From Candidatus Peregrinibacteria bacterium (GTDB lineage: Bacteria; Patescibacteriota; Gracilibacteria; Peribacterales; Peribacteraceae), in the NCBI GenBank assembly GCA_030649955.1, contig JAUSFD010000002.1, forward strand, positions 1 to 43,836: a stretch of 43,836 nt of DNA, given 5' to 3'. The stretch's first letter is position 1, and the number at the start of each line of letters is the position of its first letter. A model generated the notes under the pieces. That model was not told where the DNA came from. It saw only the letters and a list, made by a program, of their open reading frames with translations, and searched no databases. Shown here piece by piece: positions 1 through 7,577 of this stretch. Both the position numbers and the translations under genes were made by a program.

Positions 1-10
1 GGTATGAACC

Positions 11-52
11 CCAGAGCAAGCTCTGGACTCCTTTTTCCGGAGCAAGCTCCGG
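11..52. repeat. Two tandem short hairpins, terminator-like
   Basis: Two perfect stem-loops follow each other: CCAGAG-caag-CTCTGG (11-26) and CCGGAG-caag-CTCCGG (37-52). The first is followed on the plus strand by ACTCC and a run of five T, so it could end a plus-strand transcript entering from the left. The second is preceded by that T run, giving an A-rich tail on the minus strand. The shared CAAG loops and near-identical stems suggest one repeat family. Bases 53-238 hold no gene that I recognise; a palindromic GC-rich repeat lies at 105-136. Confidence 0.5.
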
Positions 53-104
53 GGAATCAGACCATCGACTCCGCAAGCAGGTATACTTTCTCCAGGCCGC
101 TCGT

Positions 105-136
105 CCGGCGTAGCCCCGCGCACGGGGCGAAGTCGG
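105..136. repeat. GC-rich palindromic repeat (GGCGAAGTCGG family), copy 1
   Basis: The segment CCGGCG-TAGCCCCGCG-...-GGGGCGAAGTCGG is close to its own reverse complement. A near-identical copy lies at 7541-7573 between two convergent genes, and the GGCGAAGTCGG core recurs near 40763-40775 next to a tRNA-end-like sequence. It is an intergenic repeat of unknown role. Confidence 0.5.
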
Positions 137-238
137 ATTGACCAATGTTGCGATTGGCAATAGTGCAGAAGATGACGGTGACCGGAAATACAACTGAAGA
201 TACACATGGATACAAACTCCTAGGAAGCTTGATGTCCC

Positions 239-3200
239 TCAGAGTCTCTCAAGTTCATCCGCCCAATACACATTGCTCATCTTTTCAGGAGTACCAGCAT
301 GCACAAGGATGAACGTCTCCTCACCATCGCCAGAACACAGCAAGTTCCAGCTTTGATTGAGTTCAGGAATGAACGTCTGCGCCACTTCGATCCCTTCCCA
401 AAGCGGTTTGCGCGTGATCTTCGCGGATTCGAATAGGACGCAATGCGATATGCAGATAGGCAGTAACTTTCGCTCTTCCACCTTGGCTTTCACTTCTTTG
501 ATTTCCATTCCGGTTGCTGCTGCAAATCCATCCAGTGTGACTGCCAGCCTGACATTGACGTGCTGTTCCTTGCCAACCGACGGCAGATCAATGGTCTGAT
601 CATTGCGGGCAACCATCGAAAGCAGAGGGAGCAGTTCATCATTCCAGAAAATAGGCTCTGACAATGCGGGCATTCCCTCATATTGAGCGAGAGTGCTGGT
701 CGGTATGGGGTCAATGCCAAGACCCCTCGCAACAGTTTGAAGAAGCTCGGGGTCAATGTCCCATCTTTTACAGAAGACGCTGGTACTGCTCGCACGGTGT
801 ATTCCTTCACGCTTCTTCTCATACTCCTCAAAGATAAATGAGCCATCCCGATCCTCGATCACTCTACCCATCGTTCCGGCCACGGCCGCTTCCGGCAACG
901 TGGGCAATTTAGCAAGTATGAGTTCTTTCCAGTATGTTCTCGCTTTCTCAATCGGAGGGATGACGCTTGGATTGTTACGGAGAATTCTGTACCCCGTAAT
1001 CGGTGTAACGTGTTCAGCAGCCAGCCATCGACGGACATCCTGTTCCTGTGCCTTCTTCTCTTGGACGCCCGATAATTGAAGAATTCCGCGCATACCTATG
1101 GCCGTGCGGTTCTGCATTTCAGAAATGGTGATTTCGTCCGTTACGGCATCGAGCATGTAACTGTCTGCCGGGAAAGCAGAGATTTTGTTCAGCACGACAT
1201 CTTTCCAGTAGGCCATCGCTCGCCAAAGTCGTCCTTTGTACGCCGGGTCTGGATGCGACCTCAATACCCTGTGCTTTACAGGCGGAATATGCTTGCTGGA
1301 AAGCCAAAGACGAAGTTCCTGCTCTGCCGCATGCTTTCCCTGCATGGCTGGCAATCCAAGTATCCCTCGAATGCCAATGGCAATGCGATCTTGCTCGTCA
1401 TCTTTGAGTGTTACTTCATCGGTGACCGGATCGAGGATGCTCACTTCTCCTCGCTCCAATTCCCTTCGCTGCTGCTCTGCTTCTTCCTGCTGCTTCTTGG
1501 CAGCTTTCCATTCGTCCACAATCCGATCCAGGTCTTCCTCTCGATAGAGAAGCAATGATTTGTTCCCTCGGCTGCGTAGATTCTGAACACTGCGGACTTT
1601 TCCTCGTACCGTTGCTTCCCCTACGAGTTTGAGAAGTTGAGCGTGTGAAATGTCTTTTTCGGGTAAGCGTGCATAGGCAGGAAGCGTGATGATCACTTCG
1701 CCGTATACCTCCGCCCGACCATCCAGCATGTCGATCTTCCGTTGATGCTTCACTTTCTGCCCATCGGTACGAGAGACGAATTTCTCTGCCTCTTCGCCGA
1801 AAGTGGCGAGAGCTTCGGCAAGATCGACAGGCGGACTTCCTCCGGTAATTTCATCCGCAGCCCTCCGCAGCAATTTCCTTCTCTCTACAACGGGGAGCGT
1901 ATCAAAATCCGCTGTGGCGACAGCGCGGGAACGCAGTGACCACTCGGCCTCGATGATGAGAGCGTGTGTCTTGGTATAGGGTTTGTGTAATCTGCCCATG
2001 TACCGCTTGTCCGTAGCACTATCGAACGCTCTCGCCGTTCTGCCAGTCGGCTGAATGATACGCGCCGGACTCTGCGTTGCGCGTGCCATGACCGCCGTAT
2101 TGAGTGGAGGGAAATCCCATCCCTCCGTCAGCAGTTCAACGGTGATGATTTTATCTATTTCACCTCGAAGGAGTGCCTGCTCTGCTTTCGCAACTACCGC
2201 AACATCGCTCTGCTTTTCATAGCCAGTGACAATCTGGCATTTCAATCCGTATCTGCTCGCAATCTCTTGGTATTTCCTGCACTCCTTGTGATTAGCACAG
2301 AAGACGGCGGTGTAGCGGGGTTCCGTGCCTTCATCACGAGCTTTGATCCACGCACGAATGAGTTTCTCGTATACGCCTTCGCGCGTAAGAATTGCAACTT
2401 CGTCTTCTTCTCGGATGCTTCTGATTTCATCCTCATAGATGATAGATTTTTCTGCCTTCTCGATCCTGAATGGCACGAGAATTCCGGCACCGACCAATTC
2501 GTCGTAATGCTCTTCTGCAATCAACTGATGGTAGTATTCGGAGACGGATTTATTTTGCAGTTCCGTCGTTGCGGTAAAGGCGAGTATGAGGCGAGAATCC
2601 GCACCTTCTTGCTGAAACTGCGGTACCATTGAAATAGCCGCACTCTGCAAGCCAAGTCGCGACAGGCTCTTTGCACTCTGGTGACCGATTGATCGATGCG
2701 CTTCATCGCAAATGACGACGGAACACTCTGACATTTCTCGGGTGTAATCGTCGTCAGATCCCATTCGTCGGAGGTGGGTCTGATACGTACCGACCAGCAC
2801 TCTCTTTCCCTTGCCCACGTCGAAGTGCTTTCCGCCGATGATTCCGATGTCTTCACGCGAAATGCCAACTCTCTCAACCAGTTCATCGACAGTCTGCGTG
2901 AGGAGAATTGTCTTCGGCACGAAAATGGCGGTCTTTGTATTCATCAATCGCGTGATAATTCCGTAGAGTACCGTCTTTCCTGCTCCTGTGGGTTGCCTCA
3001 TGTACCCCGTGTTCCATTGATTGCCGCCGTCCGAAAGAAACTCGGCAAGTCGCACAAGTCCTCTTAATTGATTGATACGTACGGTTCGATTCTCTTCTTG
3101 AAGGAATGGGAGTTGTTCTTCCATAGATTTCAGAAGCTGCCGGTTGAGTTCAAACCGCCGCACTTCCGCAGGAAGTAACTCTTCTCCTTCACCTTTCTCC

Positions 3201-3328
3201 TCTTCAACTGACAGTTTTTCTTCAATGCCTTCGCGTATCGTGCGCACCAGCGTATCTATATTCGGCTGACCTTCTCTAGAAGGTACAGATTCTGTTATGC
3301 CCGTCCGAGTTTCATGCTCTATCTTCAT
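239..3328 (-). CDS. SF2 DEAH-box helicase with repeat-bearing C-terminal half
   Basis: Superfamily 2 helicase/translocase related to type III restriction (Res) and DEAD/DEAH helicases. Counting from the ATG at 3340, Walker A QPTGAGKT is at 116-123, DEAH box CDEAHR at 211-216, motif III-like FTATTE near 255-260 and motif VI QPTGRTARA at 430-438. The remaining 600 residues are unusual. A segment at about 563-612 resembles an excisionase/MerR winged helix. Two copies of an 84-85 residue module follow (about 636-720 and 729-812), both starting with a D-x-VTDE-hT pattern and ending YWK-[DE]-hhL-x-K. I place the start at 3328 (MKIEHE) because a -10-like CATAAT (3339-3344, minus strand), with TTGCAA 16 bp further upstream, covers the ATG at 3340. 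It is divergent from the sigma gene. No methylase or specificity gene is adjacent, so a restriction role is not supported. Confidence 0.8.
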   Translation of the reverse strand: MKIEHETRTGITESVPSREGQPNIDTLVRTIREGIEEKLSVEEEKGEGEELLPAEVRRFELNRQLLKSMEEQLPFLQEENRTVRINQLRGLVRLAEFLSDGGNQWNTGYMRQPTGAGKTVLYGIITRLMNTKTAIFVPKTILLTQTVDELVERVGISREDIGIIGGKHFDVGKGKRVLVGTYQTHLRRMGSDDDYTREMSECSVVICDEAHRSIGHQSAKSLSRLGLQSAAISMVPQFQQEGADSRLILAFTATTELQNKSVSEYYHQLIAEEHYDELVGAGILVPFRIEKAEKSIIYEDEIRSIREEDEVAILTREGVYEKLIRAWIKARDEGTEPRYTAVFCANHKECRKYQEIASRYGLKCQIVTGYEKQSDVAVVAKAEQALLRGEIDKIITVELLTEGWDFPPLNTAVMARATQSPARIIQPTGRTARAFDSATDKRYMGRLHKPYTKTHALIIEAEWSLRSRAVATADFDTLPVVERRKLLRRAADEITGGSPPVDLAEALATFGEEAEKFVSRTDGQKVKHQRKIDMLDGRAEVYGEVIITLPAYARLPEKDISHAQLLKLVGEATVRGKVRSVQNLRSRGNKSLLLYREEDLDRIVDEWKAAKKQQEEAEQQRRELERGEVSILDPVTDEVTLKDDEQDRIAIGIRGILGLPAMQGKHAAEQELRLWLSSKHIPPVKHRVLRSHPDPAYKGRLWRAMAYWKDVVLNKISAFPADSYMLDAVTDEITISEMQNRTAIGMRGILQLSGVQEKKAQEQDVRRWLAAEHVTPITGYRILRNNPSVIPPIEKARTYWKELILAKLPTLPEAAVAGTMGRVIEDRDGSFIFEEYEKKREGIHRASSTSVFCKRWDIDPELLQTVARGLGIDPIPTSTLAQYEGMPALSEPIFWNDELLPLLSMVARNDQTIDLPSVGKEQHVNVRLAVTLDGFAAATGMEIKEVKAKVEERKLLPICISHCVLFESAKITRKPLWEGIEVAQTFIPELNQSWNLLCSGDGEETFILVHAGTPEKMSNVYWADELERL

Positions 3329-3338
3329 GCTAGATCCC

Positions 3339-3408
3339 ATTATGCGCAGTTTGCTGGAACTTGCAAGAACAACGATTAGATTGCATTTTACTACTTCATG
3401 GTTATACT
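3339..3408. promoter_or_regulatory. Divergent promoters for helicase and sigma factor
   Basis: Minus strand: TTGCAA (3361-3366), 16 bp, CATAAT (3339-3344), 10 bases before the helicase ATG at 3328. Plus strand: TTGCAT (3381-3386), 16 bp, TATACT (3403-3408), 9 bases before the sigma ATG at 3418. Both would give mRNAs with almost no leader. Confidence 0.55.
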
Positions 3409-3417
3409 GCCACCATC

Positions 3418-5130
3418 ATGAGAATCTCAAAGTCAGACTCGTTGTACGATGGAAAATACCCACGTGACGCGTATATCGAACGCATTCAGAGAAATGGGGT
3501 GCTGAACAGAGATGAGCGGAAGAATTTAGAGAGAGGTGCGCATCAAGGCAGAATGGTACTCGTCGAAGTCGCGCAGCAAAGCCCACTCGTATTGCTGCAA
3601 ACTGCGCATACACTTCGGGGACTTCGAGACAGAAATCATTCGGGCTACAACGTCCTCATGGAGATGGTGCCGATGGATGATGAGGATAAAAGAGAGGAAT
3701 TCTTGACGATGATTTCCCAAATGGAAGATCGTCTCGCCCAACTGATCGCGATTGCGGCGAGAGGTTCATCCGATGAAGAATCGCAGCAGGAGTTCGCCGA
3801 AGCCGCGCAGCAAATGTCCGTGCTTGCTCCATCCTTTCCAGTCAGCCCCACCTACATTCTGCAATGGGATCATGAGACGAGGAGTGGCAATAGAACGGAC
3901 GCACAGGCGGAACTGACCGAAAAGGGAAAGAAATTGGAGGCAATTGAGGGAAAATCCCGGCAACTGCTTTCCCTTCTTGGCCGCATCCCCGACATCGCCC
4001 GCACATTGCCTCGCCTATCAGGCGATAACTCCGGCGGCGGCATGCAGGCGCTATCCAGAAAAAGAATGCTCTCAAAACTCGCCGAAGATGTTGGCGTTGC
4101 GAAAGAAGCATATGACATGATTCGCGCAGAGGATTGGGGTACGCAGGTCAAAAGTCAGACGCAAGCTATTCAGAACGCGGCAGACATTCTCCGGCTGTTG
4201 GAGGAACAGGTGTTGAGACATGGCATGTCGCAGATGGGATTGAGCATGGGAGAAGTGAGCGGCAAAGGAGCGGAAGCAGTCGAAGCAACGGTCAATGGCT
4301 ACGCCAGAACTGCTCATGAACTCATCAATGCGCATCTTGGAATGGTTGTCTCCATTGCGAGAAAGTACACGGATCAGGGAGTCGATTTTCACGATCTCAT
4401 CCAAGAAGGGAACGAGTTCCTTGTTCGCGCCGCTCGCTCCCATGACCCGAGCAAGGGGCAGTTCACCACCTATACTTGGCCCGCTCTGCATGGCGTGATG
4501 AAGGATGTGATTCGTGACAAAACAATCGTCCGCATGCCTATGGAGTCGAGAAAGCAAATGAGGAAAGTGAAACAGGCTCGCGAGCAGTATTTGAAAGATG
4601 AATCTGCCCGACAAGAAGAACCTGAAATGGATAAATGGATCGCTGAACAGACGGGCTTGGCGCGTCATACCGTGAACAGGTCGCTCTACTGGCTTGAACG
4701 AAATTGGAGGACGGCAATCAGCCTCGAAAGTTATATCCGTGATACACATACTCCACGTCCTGCGTACAGAGAGGATGACCCCGAGGAACTTGCAGAAATT
4801 GAGCAGCACGAATGGCAGTATTTGAAGGACACCATTCCCTATCCCGGCGATGATGCAGAGGGACAACAGATTGTTGAAATTGACGCAGCCCTTCTCCGAG
4901 GAAGAATCGACGAAGTTCTCCGATCACTTGCCCCGCGTGAAAGCGAAGTTATTAAGCTGCGATACGGGCTTCTGGATGGTCACGCGTATACTCTCGATGA
5001 AGTCGCAGAGACCTACGGAATTACAAGAGAAAGGATCAGGCAAATTGAGGCCAGGGCAGTCAGGAAGTTGCAGCACCCCGTACGCTCTCGGCGGCTTGAA
5101 GAATTTATGCATAATCTGAGAGATGAATAG
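3418..5130 (+). CDS. RpoD-like sigma-70 family factor, diverged region 2
   Basis: A 570-residue sigma-70 protein with the long RpoD-type layout: a region 1.2-like start (YIERIQRNGVLNRDERKNLE), a long non-conserved helical insert, region 2 (INAHLGMVVSIARKY...DLIQEGN), region 3, and region 4 with a well-kept -35-reading helix (YGITRERIRQIEARAVRKLQHP). Region 2.3-2.4, which melts and reads the -10 box in RpoD (YATWWIRQAITRSIAD), is instead YTWPALHGVMKDVIRD, so the tryptophan pair and recognition residues are changed. I infer an alternative factor with near-normal -35 and altered -10 preference. A TTG 57 bases upstream could be a start, but it precedes the TATACT box; the ATG at 3418 fits better. 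It is divergent from the helicase and may be co-regulated with it. Confidence 0.85.
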   Translation: MRISKSDSLYDGKYPRDAYIERIQRNGVLNRDERKNLERGAHQGRMVLVEVAQQSPLVLLQTAHTLRGLRDRNHSGYNVLMEMVPMDDEDKREEFLTMISQMEDRLAQLIAIAARGSSDEESQQEFAEAAQQMSVLAPSFPVSPTYILQWDHETRSGNRTDAQAELTEKGKKLEAIEGKSRQLLSLLGRIPDIARTLPRLSGDNSGGGMQALSRKRMLSKLAEDVGVAKEAYDMIRAEDWGTQVKSQTQAIQNAADILRLLEEQVLRHGMSQMGLSMGEVSGKGAEAVEATVNGYARTAHELINAHLGMVVSIARKYTDQGVDFHDLIQEGNEFLVRAARSHDPSKGQFTTYTWPALHGVMKDVIRDKTIVRMPMESRKQMRKVKQAREQYLKDESARQEEPEMDKWIAEQTGLARHTVNRSLYWLERNWRTAISLESYIRDTHTPRPAYREDDPEELAEIEQHEWQYLKDTIPYPGDDAEGQQIVEIDAALLRGRIDEVLRSLAPRESEVIKLRYGLLDGHAYTLDEVAETYGITRERIRQIEARAVRKLQHPVRSRRLEEFMHNLRDE

Positions 5131-5414
5131 TCTCGTCAGAAACATACTCTTTGACGAATCACAGTTGTCATCATTCCCAGTAACCCGCTCCACCCCGCTC
5201 CATTCAACGAGGGGTCTATCAGTATGTTATTCCTGCAGACCATGCTTCTCCCAGAAGACGAGAATCTCAAACTTCTTCTTTGCTTTGTCTGTCATATGTT
5301 CCCGCCGTACCGCCCTGTTGTAACAGGTCACGAGATGGATGCCCTTGAATGCTGGTCTGAATCGTCCTCTTCCCATAGGTCTGTGGAGACCTCAGGGAGT
5401 GCAATATGTATGTG

Positions 5415-5441
5415 AACCTATGCATGCGTGCAGGTTTTTTT
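5415..5441 (+). terminator. Rho-independent terminator candidate
   Basis: AACCT at 5415-5419 pairs with AGGTT ending at 5436, around a partly self-complementary GCATGC centre, and is followed by an unbroken T run to 5441. It lies about 290 bases after the sigma stop codon, so the transcript it ends is either a long 3' tail or a separate small RNA. Confidence 0.5.
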
Positions 5442-5720
5442 GCTCTGAAACGGGCAGAAAGTACTCATAAAATTCCTGTGGACACAGAGTCCTAGAACCA
5501 CCTATCAAAGTTGTAGTAATCTCCAGTGAAGCACACGGGGGCAAGCAGCCGCGCTTTGTCGATGGGTAACTCGCAGGAACTCCTGTTGACGAAAGAGGAG
5601 AGAGATTGAGTGATCGAGTACATTGCACTGCACATCTCGAGCATGGACTTGCAACTGCGAGCGCTTCACAAAGGCTCCGATGCAGATTGGACATTTTCCT
5701 GTTCTGCATTTCCACGCTGT

Positions 5721-5750
5721 TTGACGGAGAAAAAGTGCGGGATGTACAGT
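5721..5750 (+). promoter_or_regulatory. Promoter of the haem peroxidase
   Basis: TTGACG (5721-5726), 18 bp spacer, TACAGT (5745-5750). It precedes the ATG at 5776, giving a leader of roughly 20 bases with no clear Shine-Dalgarno sequence. Confidence 0.5.
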
Positions 5751-5775
5751 GCTTTCCTTTTTCTTCTCTCACACC

Positions 5776-7464
5776 ATGTCCCTCCGTACATCCGCAGTCG
5801 TCGTCCTGAGTTCCATCGCCCTCACCCTGCCCTCTCCCCTGCTCGCACAGGAGGCGAGCGCAGTGGCGGGATACCGCACCATCGATGGGTGGGCGAACAA
5901 CGCTGCGAACCCCACGTGGGGTATGGCGGGAGCACGCCTTTCGCGCAGGACACCGGCAACGTACGCCGATGGGTACGCGGAGCCTGGAGTGTATGGACGC
6001 CCGAATGCCCGCGTGATCAGCAACACCCTCGCTCACCAGAACTCCTCCATCGAGAACCGGCGCGACCTCACCGATATGGTTCCGCAGTGGGGACAGTTCC
6101 TCACGCACGATATCGGACTCACGCCAGCGCACACCCCGACGGAGAGCTTCGTGATCCCGGTGCCCACGGGTGATCCCGTATTGGACCCGCAGGCAACGGG
6201 GACGAAGGTGATCAACGTCCGAAGGTCTGTGTACGACCCATCGACAGGAACGGGTCCAGGCAACCCTCGTGAGCAGCTCAATATGGTCACCTCGTTCATC
6301 GACGCATCGCAGGTCTACGGATCGGATCTGCATCGCGCGAATGCGCTACGGTCCTTCCAGGGGGGCAAGCTCCGGGTGAGTGCAGGGAATCTGCTCCCGT
6401 TCAACGATGTCGGTCTCGAGAATGAACTTGTAGGGACGAATCCTGCCTTCTTCATCGCCGGAGACATCCGCGCGAATGAGCAGCTCGGCCTTACGTCCAT
6501 GCACACGCTCTTCGTCCGCGAGCACAACAGACTCTGCGACGAGATCGCGCAGCAGAATCCGGGACTGAGTGATGAGGAGCTCTACCAGCGCGCGCGGCGC
6601 ATCGTCATTGCCCAAATGCAGGCAATAACGTACAACGAATTCCTGCCCGCAATCCTCGGACCAGCTCCACTGCGGTCGTACCGCGGGTACAACCCAACGG
6701 TGAACCCCAGCATCGACACGGTCTTCTCCACGACAGCTTTCCGCTTCGGCCACTCAAACGTCTCGGATCTGCTCCTAAGACTCGACAACAATGGGAATGT
6801 CATTCCTCAGGGGAACCTCACACGCAGAGAGGCATCCCAGCAGCCGCAGAAACTCGTGACAGAGGGCGGCATCGATCCGCTCCTGAAGGGACTGAGCGTC
6901 CAGGTGATGCAGGAGACAGATCTCAAGGTCATCAACGCGATCCGCAACATCCTCTTTGGGCCTCCAGGCTCCGCCGGCACGGACATTTTCGCGCTGGATA
7001 TCCAGCGTGGGCGCGATCACGGGATCATGGGATACAACGCACTCAGGCAGTGGTACGGCCTCGCTCCTGTGGCCAGCTTCCAGGAGCTCACGGATGATGC
7101 TGCGGTCGCGGCGCAACTTCAGGGACTCTACGGAGATGTGAACAGCGTCGACGCCTTCATTGGAATGCTCGCGGAGCGTCACGTGCGCGGCGGGAGCGTG
7201 GGACCGCTGACACGTGCGATCATCGCCGAGCAGTTTGAGCACCTCCGCAATGGCGATCTATACTGGTACGAGAACGCGCTCACGTTCCGGGAGATCAGCG
7301 AGATTCGTCGGACGAAGCTCTCCGATATCATCCGCCGCAACACCGGCATCACGAACATCCAGAAGAACGTGTTCGTCGCTCCCGCAGCGCAGCGCAGACC
7401 TGCGCAGCTACCGCCCAACTTCCCGGGTTTCGGTGATCTGTTCCCCTCATCGTTCTTCGAGTGA
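5776..7464 (+). CDS. Exported animal-type haem peroxidase
   Basis: A 562-residue member of the animal haem peroxidase (peroxidase-cyclooxygenase) superfamily, predicted to oxidise small substrates with H2O2 outside the cytoplasm. A signal peptide (hydrophobic core SAVVVLSSIALTL, AQ cleavage) starts at the ATG at 5776; the upstream in-frame ATG would bury it. The distal motif WGQFLTHD (about 105-112) keeps the catalytic Gln and His and the calcium Asp, but has Thr where myeloperoxidase has the haem-linking Asp. IRANEQ (about 231-236) keeps the catalytic Arg and the second haem-ester Glu; Gln replaces the Met. The calcium loop TSFIDASQVYG is intact, and the proximal His is in FRFGHSN (about 326). 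LDIQRGRDHG carries Asp in place of the proximal Asn. All core residues suggest an active enzyme, with at most one haem ester bond. It stands alone, convergent with the GH81 gene. Confidence 0.9.
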   Translation: MSLRTSAVVVLSSIALTLPSPLLAQEASAVAGYRTIDGWANNAANPTWGMAGARLSRRTPATYADGYAEPGVYGRPNARVISNTLAHQNSSIENRRDLTDMVPQWGQFLTHDIGLTPAHTPTESFVIPVPTGDPVLDPQATGTKVINVRRSVYDPSTGTGPGNPREQLNMVTSFIDASQVYGSDLHRANALRSFQGGKLRVSAGNLLPFNDVGLENELVGTNPAFFIAGDIRANEQLGLTSMHTLFVREHNRLCDEIAQQNPGLSDEELYQRARRIVIAQMQAITYNEFLPAILGPAPLRSYRGYNPTVNPSIDTVFSTTAFRFGHSNVSDLLLRLDNNGNVIPQGNLTRREASQQPQKLVTEGGIDPLLKGLSVQVMQETDLKVINAIRNILFGPPGSAGTDIFALDIQRGRDHGIMGYNALRQWYGLAPVASFQELTDDAAVAAQLQGLYGDVNSVDAFIGMLAERHVRGGSVGPLTRAIIAEQFEHLRNGDLYWYENALTFREISEIRRTKLSDIIRRNTGITNIQKNVFVAPAAQRRPAQLPPNFPGFGDLFPSSFFE

Positions 7465-7475
7465 AGCTCCTGGCT

Positions 7476-7574
7476 GCGCGCGTCTAGCGCGCAAGCGTAA
7501 CCGCGTAAAGCGGCGCGTGCCGCCACGCGGCTTTACGAGCCCGGCGAAGCCCCGCGGGGCGGGGCGAAGTCGGG
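7476..7574. terminator. Cluster of three GC-rich hairpins between convergent genes
   Basis: Three inverted repeats fill the gap between the peroxidase stop and the GH81 stop: GCGCGC-gtcta-GCGCGC (about 7476-7492); a long stem CGTAAAGC-gg-CGCGTG / CACGCG-GCTTTACG with a CCGC loop (7504-7537); and the palindromic GGCGAAGTCGG-type repeat (7541-7573). None has a T tract. Together they could block read-through in both directions. Confidence 0.5.
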
Positions 7575-7577
7575 TGA

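Larger units (their letters stand above)
5131..5775. other. Long intergenic stretch, no convincing gene
   Basis: About 640 bases separate the sigma factor from the peroxidase. Short open frames are present on both strands but none has a start site, composition or similarity that I can support. It contains a perfect hairpin AGGTCT-gtgg-AGACCT (5377-5392), a terminator-like structure (5415-5441) and the peroxidase promoter (5721-5750). A small RNA ending at the terminator is possible but I do not recognise one. Confidence 0.5.

Noticed and set aside
239-3328. Type I or III restriction system
   Set aside because: The helicase resembles Res proteins, but no methyltransferase, specificity subunit or nuclease motif is visible.
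5392-6333. Long open frame antisense to the peroxidase gene (313 codons)
   Set aside because: It lies opposite a well-supported peroxidase, has no family motifs and an Arg/His/Cys-rich composition typical of antisense frames in GC-rich DNA.
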